Source: Lasiodiplodia sp. COLG20 (Eukaryota; Ascomycota; Dothideomycetes; Botryosphaeriales; Botryosphaeriaceae). From it: 64,000 bases of DNA. The notes under the pieces were generated by a model that saw only the letters and a list, made by a program, of their open reading frames with translations, searched no databases and was not told where the DNA came from. A program made the position numbers and the translations under genes. Positions 12,078 through 24,108 of the stretch are shown here, piece after piece (the first letter of the stretch is position 1; each line of letters starts with the position of its first letter). The DNA lies in NCBI GenBank assembly GCA_009801085.1, contig VNWV01000002.1, forward strand, positions 2,542,001-2,606,000. Reading direction: 5' to 3'.

Positions 12078-14847
12078 AAAATGTAGCGCCACCATTGGCC
12101 TTCCGTGGAATCATCTCTTCTCGAATGATAACCAACGCTGGAAGCACTCATAGAATGGCGCAAGTTGAGTGAGATATTCGAGAATGTGGGGTTTCATAAA
12201 GGATAAGCTGCTGAAAGTATGGCAACAGTGGTAGAGCCACATACAGCGGACTGACCAGGTACATCATAGCAGGGTGTGGTAGTACAACATGTACGCCTCT
12301 GGTCACTTTTCTGTGCTGGCCGGTTTTCTTCGATCACCCTTTTCCTCTTACATAGCGTGGATTGTAGGTGACCATCCAATTTGGAAAGCAGGATCCCTTC
12401 CAGCCTCTCTCTTTCTCTCCGTAAAGCTGAGTCATGATGGGAGACATTGGAGGAGCGGGCTCATTCACAAGAGCATGATGGCGTTTCTTTTAATTCTTCT
12501 CTCCTCGGTAATTTGCGATGCACCATGAGTATTCGCGCGCTGCCTTTTCTATATCTGCAGCCAGACGCTGCAATGACGCGGGAATGGGGTATGTACAATA
12601 AGCAAAAAAAGACTAAATCAATGGCGTTTGGTTGATGCGTCTGCAATTCGAATGTCATTCATGTTTGATGACATGTCGCATACTTGATTGCTGCTACTAC
12701 TACTTTTCGATGCAGCTCCTTACATACGCACAACAAATTTGGCGGAAGTTTTTTTGTAAGTAACGAGCAATGGAGAGCCGGGGCTCCGGGTGCAAATGAC
12801 CCAGTCCACCTGCTACGATGTTCATATGAGCTTAATGGCTACCGATGCGCGTTGGACAGCATTGTGAGTTTATTTTACGAATCAGTGTATTTTCACAGGC
12901 AACACAGAATACAATGTCACCATACTCATCAGTCTATTAGGCAAATTTTAATTTGTAAAAGCCGAGCTGACATGCGATTAAAGGTCACCTTGTCAGCCCG
13001 CCCCCGTAGCTGACCCTGAATCGACTCTCTAGAGCCCGACCGCATTCCCTAAGGACGGAGGATACTTGTGCGTACCAGGACTATGCATCCAAGCTTCAAT
13101 GGTCTATTGCTACTACTCAAGTGTCCCTCTACTATCCGGCACACTGACCACGACATACCAGTAACTTGTTGTGATGCCAGGAGCAATCCTAGCTTCGTGT
13201 AACCCTCTCCATCATCTTCTTGGCAATGTGAAGCCAGTACTGCCATATTTAATGTACCCTCTGTACATGAGCCCGGATCCATTTGTTGTATCAGCGAGCT
13301 TCAAATAAAGCAAACAGCCATGGTCCGAAGAAACTGCGCATCACCACGTAATATCAAAGCGGTGTGCTGATGCCCTTTGTGACGAAGACATCGGACCATT
13401 TTGTAGCTATTTCTTTTGCGACTGTTCTCTCTGTTTGCAAGTATTCCGCCGTCGGGAGATGGGCGATTGGGTGATGCGGACGCTGCGGGGACTTCGCGGG
13501 CATATCGGGCGATTATGGTCGGGGAACCACCAAGGCGGCACTAGGATGCTTTGAATGTGGCTGCGGTGATGCTGTCAATCTGGAGATGATCAATGCATGT
13601 TCTGAAACTCTACGAAACGTAATGACGGCTCCTTTTCCTCAAAAGACGATTGGCGGCACCCTAGCGTTGTAGGGCTGAATGTGAGGAGCGGATGGCGCCA
13701 AAGCTTGTCGAGACCTCAAACGGGATTCTCACACTTCACATCGTATCTCGCATTTCTTTAACACCATCACAAATGCGACTCATTTTCGCAGCCTCCATTT
13801 CTCGATTTCTTGCGGCCAATTCCATCCTCATCGGTCGTTGACGCGGGCTGATATCGTCACTTCACGTAGTGTCGCTACAGGGGAAAGAACACGCTGGGCC
13901 CGCACTGTAGACGGAGATGGCGTGCACAACGGCTGCGTGCATGTTGACTCACTCATTTCTTCGATTCTTGCACGCTGAATCGGGCTAGTAGTGCATGAGG
14001 TGGATGTCAATAGCCGTGGAGAGCGGCGCTGCTGGTCGTACTATGGTGGCTGGACACGCACAACACCTGGCTTCACGAACCCTGTATGTCTGTCTAGGCT
14101 GAGCTGAAGTCCGGTGACGGGAAGCGCTGTATGACTGCTCCATCGTAAACCTGCAGCTCCTGCTGGGCGAGTCACTGCTGCATGTAGGAGTGCACGCTGC
14201 GCGGCCAGTCTTCGCTCCTTCCTCTTGCGCCTCTTGCGCCTCTTGCGCCTCTTCGAGCGGCCGTGACCATGGCCGCGCCTTCCTAATGCACATCGTCTGA
14301 CGAACGCGTGGACCCTGGCCTGCGTCAGCCATGAATACTTAAGCCGCTCTTCTACGACCAACCACCACTCTTCCTCCTCCACCCAACACCTCCCTCTCGC
14401 TCCACTGCAAGCAAGTCAAGGTAGGTTCTATCGCACTCGTCAAGAACCACAACTTGCGTCTGCTTCGCAAGAAAGCAACCCAAACCTTTGCCCATCTCGC
14501 AGCAAGTCGTTCGCCCTCGCCAGCCATGCAATCCTGCCTCAGTTGCGCAAGCTATTGGAGCCAGGCAGACGCATGGCGGCCGAGTTGCGTTCTGTCTTGT
14601 CGACATCTACGCGCCTTCCCTCATCATCATCCTTTGCTGCTCATCATGATTGCTTGATCAGGCTGCACTTCCTCACCTTTCCAATCCGCGTTGCATGTCC
14701 CGCTTTCACAACTCAAGCTGACCCTACTCGCTCACAGGAAGCGCTTTCGTCAACACACTCGTCCAATCGCCCAAACACAGTTCGCTTGGCACCTACGCAA
14801 GCGCCTCGTCCCAGAACAAAGCATCAAAAACCACACATCACAGTCAA
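12078..14847. other. Long intergenic region with the Argonaute leader
   Basis: About 2.8 kb without a recognisable protein gene. Short ORFs on both strands lack family features. The first part holds the RNA14 3'UTR. The stretch 14340-14847 is rich in C and T and ends in a good splice donor (GTGAGT at 14848), which suggests that it is the 5'UTR exon of the Argonaute gene. A small 9-bp tandem repeat lies at 14221-14253. Confidence 0.45.
14221..14253. repeat. 9-bp tandem repeat (CCTCTTGCG)
   Basis: Three exact copies of CCTCTTGCG are followed by a partial copy (CCTCTT). It lies upstream of the Argonaute leader. It is simple-sequence in nature and no function is implied. Confidence 0.8.
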
Positions 14848-14914
14848 GTGAGTCTCTCTTCATCATCAAGCGGGAATGCCAATGAGCTGGATCACTGATG
14901 CAATACTCATGCAG
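14848..14914 (+). other. Probable 5'UTR intron of the Argonaute gene
   Basis: Strong donor GTGAGT and acceptor CATGCAG enclose 67 bp with a CTGAT-like branch sequence before the acceptor. The start ATG at 14924 lies 10 nt after the acceptor. Upstream in-frame ATGs at 14876 and 14909 would lie inside this intron and so be removed. Confidence 0.6.
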
Positions 14915-14923
14915 AAGTTCGCA

Positions 14924-17900
14924 ATGGCTGGTGCTGGCAAGCGTCGTGCCAAGGCTGAGGCCGCCGCTTCGTCTTGCGGTGAGCCTTCGTCCTCCGGAGG
15001 CAAGACCAGCCAGTCGCCTGGCGTTCAGCGCAACAGTCCTGAGCACTCGTCCGAGTCCCGCTCTTCCCCTCAGTCGGTCCCTCGCTACGATGGCAACGCT
15101 GACCCTCAGCGCCCTGGCGCCACCCTCGAGATCTCGTCGCGCAATGTCATGGATTCGCTCGGCATTGCTGCCTTCTTTGCCTCTCAGGGTGTAAGTCAAA
15201 CTTCTCTACCCCACTGCCCCATGTCTACTCTCCGATGCTTCGCCTCTCGTCGCCCATCACCGATGTCCTTGTGCCATGCAGCTACATGCAGGTGCAAGCA
15301 CCCATCTTCACGCAGCCCAGTCACAAGATATGCATGAAGCCTCAGCACGTCCATACGTCTCCCAACCAAGCTGCGTGGTATCACAGGGCGGTCCTTGCAC
15401 CGTCTGTGACCATGTGCGCACCATCCCCATGCGCATCTTGAGGCCCAGTAGCATGTGGCCCCAGCACTTGTCGTTTGGTTATAATGATCACAATGGCCTC
15501 GATTGTTCTTCCTACTTTTCCTTCCCCTCTACACGGCGACAGCGACTGCTTGCAATCCACTGCCACACCCATTGCTCGAACCCAAGAAGCACTCTTTCCC
15601 ATCACCACCACCTCTTCCACAATCGACTCTCAAGATGGCCGTCTTCAGGCATGCAGACGTCAAGACTAACGATGAGGACCAGCTTGCCATGCCCAACTTC
15701 ATCCCGGCCCGTCCTGCCAAGCTCAACATGCAGGGCAAGGAGGTGCCCGTCAAGTTGAACACGTTCAACGTCATCCAGATGCCCGTCAAGCCCGTGTACC
15801 AGTACGACGTAAGTACATCCATGATTCCTCCAACAGCCGCTGACTATCAATTTTTTACAGGTCAACGTCGGCTCTGGCACTGAGAAGCGTGGTCTCGTCA
15901 TGAACGTCTGGGAGTCGAAGGCCGTGAAGGCGAAGATTGGCAAGGGCTGGCTCTTCGACGGTAACAAGATTGCCTGGTCGCTTCACAAGATGACCGATGT
16001 CAATCTTGACGTTGATCTTGATGTTGAGCGCGGTCGCGACGTCCGTCCGGAGCGCAAGGGCAAGAACAAGCACCGGTTCGCCATGCGCTGCACCAAGACT
16101 CTTCGCTTCGACCTTCTCGGCGCCTACCTCGCTGGCAAGACTGACTATGCCAACGAGATTACTGAGTACGTGCCTCCTCTCACCTTCCAACAACCATCAG
16201 TCATGCTGACGTGTTTTACAGGGCCATCATCTTCTTGGATCATCTCATGCGCGAGACTCCCTCTTCCAAGTTTACGCAGATCAAGAAGTCCTTCTTCGCC
16301 CGTGGCCAGAGCCGTGTCCCGCTTGGAGGTTCTGTCGAGGCCTTCAAGGGCGTCTTCTCGTCGATGAGAGTCGCCACCAACCCCGCCAACAAGCCTTGCC
16401 TGACGGTTACGGTCGACGTGGCCAATGGTACTTTCTTCCAGGAGGCCAGGCTTCAGGATGCCGTCCTGCAGATGTTGAACATTTCCAACCCTCAGGCCTT
16501 TTTCGGTGCCTTCCAACAGGCTGTGGAGAAGGGCTGGGACAAGTCCATGATGAAGACGAACCTCAAGCGCCTGACCAAGGTCAAGGTCATTGTTGCCCAC
16601 CGTAGAGACCCGGAGACCAACCAGCCGGCGACGTATATGATTGACAAGATCATATCGCGTACCGCTCACGAGCATAAGATCGAGATTCGCGACGGCGACA
16701 AGCGTGAGTGGATGACGGTTGCCGAGTACTTCCGCCGTAGGTACAACATGACCGTCGTCAACGGCCTGCCTCTGGTCAAGATGACCAAGAAGGAGAGTTA
16801 CATACCAATGGACGTCTGCAAGATTGTGCAGAACCAGAGGTACCCGTTCAAGCTCAACGAGAAGCAAACCGTAAGCAACTCCCTTGCCTTTATCTTACTG
16901 TTCCAGAACTAACATATGTTTTCTTTTCTAGAGTAGCATGATCAAGTTTGCCGTCACCCCTCCCCAGGAGCGCTGGAAGAGCATTGACCATGGCCTCAAC
17001 ATGCTGAGCTGGTCCTCGGACCCTGCTCTTGCTCACTTCGGCCTCCAGATCGACCCGAAGCCTGTCATCGTCAAGGCACGCCAACTTCAGCCTCCCCAGG
17101 TCACCTTCGGTGGTACGGGCAGCCAGGCTCACGTTGCGCCCAACGAGGCCGGCAAGGGCCGCTGGATGCTGCTTGGAAAGAAGTTCTTGGGCAAGAACAC
17201 CGTCCCTCTCAAGTCTTGGGGCGTCTGTGTTGTCCAGGGTCGTGGTGCCGTGGACGCCGAGTCCGCTAAGCGCTTCTTCAACCGTTTCGTCGAGGTCTAC
17301 AAGAAGCACGGCGGTGACGTCCAGAACGCTAAGTACCAGCTGATGCCCGGCAATATCCAGCAGGGCGCTGAGATGGTGACGAACTTCTGGAACGCCACCG
17401 GCAATATGAACCAGTTCCGGCCTCAGCTTCTCTTCTTTGTCGTTCCTGACCGCAACTCAGAGACTTACAACCGCATCAAGAAGATTTGCGAGTGCCGCCT
17501 CGGTGTTGTTACGCAGTTCCTTCAGTCGGCCCATGTCATGAAGAACCAAGATCAGTACCACTCGAACGTCTGCATGAAGGTCAACGCCAAGCTTGGTGGT
17601 TTTACTTCCAAGGCTACTGGTGCTCTTGCGAAGATTGCTCCCAGCAATGCCAAGATCCCGACCATGGCCATTGGTGCTGACGTCTCGCATCCTGCTCCAG
17701 GTTCTCTCAAGGACGGGTCGACTGGCTCCTTTGCTGCCATCACCATGTCGCTGAACCCGACGCTGACCCGCTATGCGGCTCAGTGCGATACCAACGGCTT
17801 CCGTGTGGAGATGATCTCTACCCCGAACATTGACAACTTGCTTGGCCGCATGGTCACTCACTGGGTCAGCGGCATTGGCCAGGGCAAGCTTCCTGAGCGT

Positions 17901-18506
17901 GTCATTTACTTCCGCGACGGTGTTTCCGAGCCCCAGTATCAGCACGTCCTGGAGCAGGAGGTTCGCGACATCAAGAACCTCTTCAAGCGTATCAACATCA
18001 AGAACACCACCAAGTTTGTCGTCATCGTCGCTTCGAAGCGCCACCACGTTCGCTTCTTCCCGGAAGGCCGCAACGGTGACCGCAACGGCAATCCGAACCC
18101 CGGCACTCTCGTTGAGACTGGTGTTACCCACCCCTTCCAGTTTGACTTCTACCTCTGCGCTCACTCCGCCATCAAGGGTACCGCTCGCCCTGTCCACTAC
18201 ACCGTTCTCATGAACGAGGCCGGCATGAGCTCGGAGGAGATTCAGCAGATGCTCTTCGAGCACAGCTTCCAGTACATCCGCTCGACGACTCCAGTCAGCC
18301 TCTTCCCTGCGGTCTACTATGCTCACCTGGCGTCTCAGCGTGCTCGTGGCCATGCTGCTGAAGGCAACCCTTCGTCCGGCAAGAAGCAGACTACCGAGCC
18401 CAAGGAGACGGCTACCTCCACTTCTGAGAAGACTCCTACTGAGGTTGCTCCCATCACGCCCATGAACAACAGTCAGGGCATCGACTTCTCGATGTGGTAC
18501 ATCTGA
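14924..18506 (+). CDS. ago1: Argonaute (QDE-2/Ago1 type), slicer-competent
   Basis: Small-RNA-guided effector of RNA silencing. Best model: exons 14924-15190, 15635-15808, 15861-16165, 16222-16870 and 16932-18506, about 989 residues. A short disordered N-terminus contains RYDGNADPQRP, then come the N domain (LNTFNVIQMPVKPVYQYDV), linker, PAZ (MTVAEYFRRRYNM, LPLVKMTKKESYIPMDVC), MID (LLFFVVPDRNSETYNRIKK) and PIWI. The DEDH tetrad is complete: D in IGADVSHPAPG (about 714), E in RVEMIST (about 758), D in YFRDGVSE (about 793) and H in PVHYTVLMNE (about 887). The C-terminus is MWYI. The first internal intron (444 bp) is unusually long and ends at an ATG with good context, so an N-terminally shorter product starting at 15635 is possible. 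The remaining introns are 52-61 bp. Confidence 0.93.
15191..15634 (+). promoter_or_regulatory. Long Argonaute intron with possible internal promoter
   Basis: This interval starts with the donor GTAAGT and would end at CTCAAG directly before ATGGCC. Its last 130 bases look like a fungal leader: C/T-rich, with CACCACC and a CAAGATGGCC start context. A full-length transcript would splice it out in phase 0. A transcript starting inside it would give a protein lacking the first 89 residues. The acceptor is weaker than those of the other introns. An alternative is donor GTGTAA at 15189 with acceptor GCATGCAG near 15650. Confidence 0.4.
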
Positions 18507-19648
18507 GAGCGTCTTCTCTCCCTGGCTCCGGCCATTTCTTCAACTTTCCGGCTTATGACTATTTGGATTCGATGAAAAGTGCAAGGTGATGGCTTACTGC
18601 ATTGGTCTGGCGGGGCAAGGGTATTCATTCTTAGCTTATCTGGGATACCGTTTCCCTAGCTAGCCAGCTTCAAAATGCGAGTTGAAAGGTTTCCTATCTA
18701 TGATGTGTCTTATTGCTGCCGTGACTCCATTCGTTCACTGCTTTAATTTTTGAGATAGCGTCCTCGATCATCAACAGTATGTGGTCTTCCAGGTTCTGAC
18801 TCGCCTGCTCCAGCCACACGACGTGTAAGAATGGGGTCGCGGGCATGTCCCATTCGAGCCGCTGGGTACGTCGCTACCTTCCTTCGCCACACGGCGAATT
18901 AGTTCGTGCAACAGGCACGAGAAGCCCGAAGGGACGTAGTTCCAAAAGTCATCTCCCACCAACTCTGTTTGCTGACAAATTAGTACCTTTCCGCTGAATC
19001 TCTATTCGCTGCTTCCAGATATACTCCGACTGGTCGATCCTCTCTGCCCTGCTGGGCCATTCAGGTAAAAGCACGGAATGAAGCTGGCTGGTAGGGTGGG
19101 TTTTCTACTGTTGGTGGTCCGGCTGCTGTTTCTGATTTGGCGAGTGAGAACGGAAGTGCTGCTCATTCGATGTCGCCAGATGTGGGCTGGGGGACTCTAC
19201 CCACCTCTTTTGTGTGCAAGGTTGTCTTTGAGGTGCCGGAGCTAGCCTTACAGCTAAACGCCATGAATGCACGGCTTGTGCGTCATCAACGCAAGTAAAC
19301 CATATGCATATTCTAATTTGAAATTTTAAGAGGAGACCCACCACGTCCTACCTTACTGCTTCAGAAATTGGAAGTCCAGAGACTTCATTAGACTCAATAA
19401 ATTCGAGACCCGAATAAAGCGGCAGTTTGATATAGAACTTGAGTGAATTTGAAAAACAATGAAATCTCCCATCTCTCCTCTATCGAGTGGCAAATACGAT
19501 GGAACCAAACAACAATGGACCATGGTGGTTGACAGTCGGCGGTTGTTTCCCCGTGGTTCCACTTGTTTCAGTGTTATTCCAACGCTTATATCATGTCCAG
19601 ACTATCATATTGCTTCTCCGCGCATTCCAGTCTCCGCACAGGAGAGTC
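18507..19648. other. Intergenic between convergent genes
   Basis: About 1.1 kb holding the 3'UTRs of the Argonaute (+) and the UNC93-like (-) genes. No protein family or RNA gene was recognised in it. Confidence 0.5.
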
Positions 19649-21697
19649 TCAAGATTGACTTGCTTCCCGGCCCTTCAACCGTCCCTCCGACTCGCCCTTC
19701 CCCGCTTGCGCTGCCAAGCCCCCCGTTTCCACGCCCTCCATTTCCGGATCTACGCCATCCGTCACCTGGACTTCCGCTTCTCGCTCGTCCGAGCTGTCCC
19801 GCACCCTCCAAAACCCCACGTACGTCGTCGTGACGCACGCCACGCTCAGGAAAACCCACGTGCTCAGATACATGGTGCGGTACGGCGTGCGCAGGCCGTC
19901 CAGACGCCAGACGACGGCGGCCGCGGCCGACTGGATCGACTTGTACCAGCCGGAATACCGGGCCAGCTTCGCCGAGTCGTTGGACAGCGCGCCCATGAGC
20001 CAGTAGGCGTAGGATTGGTAGGCGCCGTCGTAGAAGGCGTAGGCGATGTACATGATGAGGTAAGGGGCGTAGCGGGAGGATTGGGTTCTGCGTTATATGC
20101 GAAGGCGGCGTGAGAACGGAGGCAGAGCGTATTCGGGAATCGAATATGATTTAGAGAGGGGAGGATATGGAAGGAGTTAAGAGAAACTTACACATCCAGG
20201 AGCGGGTCTGGTAGCTGGCCGCGGATCTCGAAGGGCCCGCCGGGCTTGACGAAGTACCACCCACCACCCTACGTTTCAGAATGATATCAATCAGTCTTGT
20301 TGCTGATTATGTCTCGGAGTTTCGAATTGTGGTGGCGGACATACCCAGATACCCATGGTGGCAACGAAAATGAATATCAGGCCACAGCGTGCGCGAAGTT
20401 TACGGCTGTACTTCTCTGATCTGAGATCCAAAAAGATTCCCATGAACCACACACCCTAGCCGGAGTTAGACGGGTCTCATTATACGGCGCTGGTGGAAGA
20501 CCCACCAGCATATTGAAGAAATTTGACCAGAGCCCATTGAATGACCGGGTACGGATTGTGAAATGTGGCGCGTTGAAGTCGTTGTTCTGGTACGTGTAGA
20601 ACCAGTTGCTAGCTGCCCAAAAGGGAAAAAGAGTGACAATCCACTTTTCAGTGATCAGCGTCTTGTAAAGCCCAGTGAGCTCAGATCTGTTCTTTTTGTC
20701 AATATCATTTCTCAAATTGGGCCGGAGATGATATGCTTGCTCACTTCCAGGTCGGATGTTTGGGAAGCACAACTTTAGTCCCATCTGAACGCACTACTTG
20801 GTCGGACGGTAGAAGGAGCCAAGGCCAAATAAAAGCTCCCACAAGCTGTATGGCAATGAAGACCGCATACTTTGAGGACGAACATTAGATAAGCTTTGGT
20901 CAAGTGTCAGAGGACTACGCACTGTTGCATCTGATAAGCTTCCTTGGGTAGAGTTCCAGTTCAGACAGATTGGAATGATGGAGCCGATAGTGCCACCACA
21001 TTGATACATGGTCCAGAAAAGCGAGAAAGCCTTTCCTTTTTCGCCCTCGGTCGGGTACGCCATTGTGACAGCACCTTGCGCGGTCCAGAGCTGGGTGGTT
21101 GTTAGCGCATAAGCTTCGCTCGCGGGTCGGAACCTAACCATTGCTGCAGAGAGACCCTCAATGCAGCCAGCGACAACAATGAATGGTGTAGCTCTGTTCC
21201 CGATGTGCTTTGTGCAGAGATACGCAGACGATAGGCAAGCGTAGCCGAATCCGCCGAACATGAGACAGATTCGGATACCCAATTTGTTGTAGAGAGAACC
21301 GGCAAAGAAAGCCAGTGCCGCGAAAGCTGTTACTAATCAGCTCGACTTCTCCAGATAATACTAACTTTCAGTGGGTGATTTTGTACTCGAGTATATCGCG
21401 ACATTTGCGTTAGTGCTTTGGTAAGTGTTCAACAGGCCCCCTCCGCCAGCACCCCCTAAGGCACTGGACATGCCACTGGGTTAAGTTAGCCAAGTAACAC
21501 AAATTTCAGCAGGTGGTCTAGACATACACGGTGGAGAACGCTATGAGACCAACGAGCGCGGTCTGCGCCATCGGCGTACGGTATCTGGGTAATCTCAGTC
21601 CGCGCCAGTAGAAATCAGTGCTCAGTCCGGAGCCATCTTGGCGACCGTCTGATAGGCCTTCCGTGATTTCAGGCGAAGGAGGCTGCTTGGGATCCAT
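19649..21697 (-). CDS. UNC93-like major facilitator membrane protein
   Basis: Polytopic membrane protein of the UNC-93 branch of the MFS; substrate unknown. Nine exons give about 520 residues. The start is ATG 21697 (MDPKQPPSPEITEG); upstream codons of the open frame have no ATG. Joined pieces read in family order: a first helix (TALVGLIAFSTV), a Gly-rich segment (GMSSALGGAGGGGLLNTYQS), LGIRICLMFGGFGYACLSSA, LWTAQGAVTMAYPTEGEKGK, FSLFWTMYQCGGTIGSIIP, then KSELTGLYKTLITEKWIV, FPFWAASNWFYTYQNNDF, WFMGIFLDL and YAFYDGAYQSYAYWLMGALS. The C-terminal 65 residues are hydrophilic and acidic. Introns are short; several have clear CTAAC branch points (for example GCGCTAACAACCACCCAG near 21080). It is divergent from the dioxygenase at 22341. 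Confidence 0.85.
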
Positions 21698-22340
21698 GGG
21701 CCTGAAAGACGGTTTGTTAAGTGAGGACAGCAAGGACTCGGTGCTTCAAGAGAGCGTGGACAGATATATTCCTGGAGATTAAAGGCTGCGGAGCGAGAGA
21801 CATGATACATCACCTTGACAGCGGCACAGCATGCTTCGACTATCGCAAGTGCTATCTCGAACATGTCCTCACCAGGGTCACATACATGTGCATGCAGCAA
21901 GGTTGTCTTGTCGATCCGTATCTGATATCGAATCAGACGGCATTTGAGTGCAGGTTGAGTGCTACACTGCTAGGATTGATGCGATACGCCTGTGCGGGGT
22001 TACAACAACATGGGGGCTAAAGATTCGCTCGCTTCCATGCCTTAAATTGTGTTTCGCGTTCGAGCCCGCCATCATCGACGACGACCATGTAGGCGCAATA
22101 CATGACCTGGCTGGTTCTCCATCCGTCATAATACCTCGGTCTGGCGATGGACCAGGCTCTGTTTGATGATTCTCAGTCAGATGCAAGGTAGTATCGGAGT
22201 TCGGACGGCTGATCTCGCCTGTTTCGATAACGAGATATCAAAAGTGGGAGGAGTTGAGTGTGCAGCCCGACTTCACGCTTACCGCGACCCTCATCGACGA
22301 ACGGAAACACGATACTCAGAACACCTTATTAGTCAAAAAT
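21698..22340. promoter_or_regulatory. Divergent promoter: UNC93-like / DUF1479 genes
   Basis: The 643 bp between two divergent start codons must contain both promoters. No conserved box is asserted. The arrangement allows shared regulation of a transporter and a dioxygenase. Confidence 0.5.
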
Positions 22341-23932
22341 ATGGCAGCCGCAACCGCAAAGCCAGCTTTAACGATGCTGCAACACGAGCCAAAGCCGTTC
22401 AAACGCCTACAGAAAGTTGTAAGCAAGGCGGCTTGGGCGAACACCGACGGTACAAAACCCCCACCGCTGGAGAGACGGTTTGCAGATATCAAAAAGCGCC
22501 TGGTATCTCCTGAAAGATATGACGCTGTGCAGAAGAGTTGGGAAAGGCTTCTTGCTGCAATGGAACAAAGAGTGGTTGAAATTGAAAGAGAAGGTCCCAA
22601 AGTAAGTCAAATGAGTAATTGAGGCGCATGTCAGTATCATTGAAAATGGATTGTAGTCGATCCCGGTTGTGAGCTTCTCGGATATCGGAGAGAATGGCCA
22701 ATTTCCTTCGACTTTGGCAGATGAGATTCGAAACCGCGGTTGCTGCGTCGTGAAGAACGTCGTGTCTACAGAGCAGGCCCTGGAATGGAAAAAAGATATG
22801 TTGGACTATGTCCACGGCCATCCCGACGTTACGGGGTATCCGGAAGAGAAGCCAACTCTGTGGAAGGTGTACTGGACACCGGCACAAGTGGAAGCTCGTT
22901 CTCACCCCAACATGATCAAGGCGCAGGTGGCTGTGAGTCAGCTGTACACGGTTGGCTCCAGCGATGTCGACATCGACCTGAAAAGTCAGGCCATGTATGC
23001 TGATCGTTTCCGAGTCCGAGAGGCGGGTGCTGTACACGCGCTTCCTGAGCACTTGGACAACGGATCAATTGAGCGGTGGGAGGATCTGTCATACAGCGCC
23101 TGTTACAAGCCAATTTGGGAGGGGAGATGGGAAGAGTATGATGCATGGGACATGACTCACCGGGCGGATGCCGTGACAGACCTATACGGCGGCCCAGGAG
23201 CATGCTCCGTTTTCCGAAGCATCCAAGGCTGGCTTTCAATGGCAAACAATGGACCACAGAAAGGGACGCTGCAACTTCTACCGGACATCAAGCTGAGCAC
23301 GGCATACATGCTGCTGCGTCCATTCTTCGACGATGACGGCAAGTTGGACATGGAAAGCACTTACTTTTACGGTGCGGAGCCTGGGATGGGGCAAGTCTTG
23401 AAGGATGATTGTAAGCGCGACCTTCCATTAGATATTTTCGCGAGATTAACACTGGAGCGCTGCAGGGCATCCCGCTTTACAGATGGACAAATCTGTTATC
23501 AGCGTTCCGGAGATCCAGCCAGGTGATTACGTGTTTTGGCACTGTGACATGGTACACAAGGTCGAATATGAGCACAGAGGCAGTGAGGATTCCTCAGTAG
23601 CATATATTCCAGTGGTGATTATCCCCGGCCAAAGGGAAGCGTTTCGAGGATTGACGAGCCAGCAGGTCCCACTGACGCGATACAACGTTGCCAATATGGT
23701 GGAACAACGGAAAGCATTCCTGTCGGGATTACCTCCGCCTGACTTTCCGGTGGCTGCTGGGACTCGGACAGAGGCGGACCATGAGGATCGAGGCAGCGCT
23801 GATAACATTCTGAGCATGGAGGGAAGGCGCATGCTTGGACTTGAGGCTTTCAACGTCCAGGAGGAGGGATTGACGGCAGCTCAGCGGCGCATCAGGGAAT
23901 ATGCCAACGAGATACTGGGGTTGACCGCGTAG
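22341..23932 (+). CDS. DUF1479 (YbiU-like) Fe(II)/2-oxoglutarate oxygenase-fold protein
   Basis: Predicted cytosolic non-heme iron oxygenase-like protein. The substrate is unknown. Exons 22341-22601, 22657-23410 and 23466-23932 give about 493 residues, typical for DUF1479. The splices yield PKSIPVVSFSDIG and KDDWHPALQMDKSVISVPEI. Family features are ADEIRNRGCCVVKNV, WKVYWTPAQVEARSHPNM, SIQGWLSMANNGPQKGTLQL and the C-terminal PGDYVFWHCDMVHKVE, where HCD and the later His are likely iron ligands. The intron ending at 23465 uses a GCTGCAG acceptor. The start is the first ATG in the open frame; more 5' codons in that frame lack ATG. It shares its upstream region with the UNC93-like gene. Confidence 0.85.
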
Positions 23933-24108
23933 GCGATGTTTGATAAGTGAAATTGATCAGAGAGAAGGAAGAGTGAAAGTATGTGGGGTGGCTGTCTCAG
24001 ATAGAAGGCGCGTCCTAGTCACGTGCTTCCGTGTCAGAAGCGTGTAGCGAAGCCCTAATCAACGCCCTCTCAGCTGCATCTTCCCGGCAACTCACCTCAC
24101 CCGCCTTG

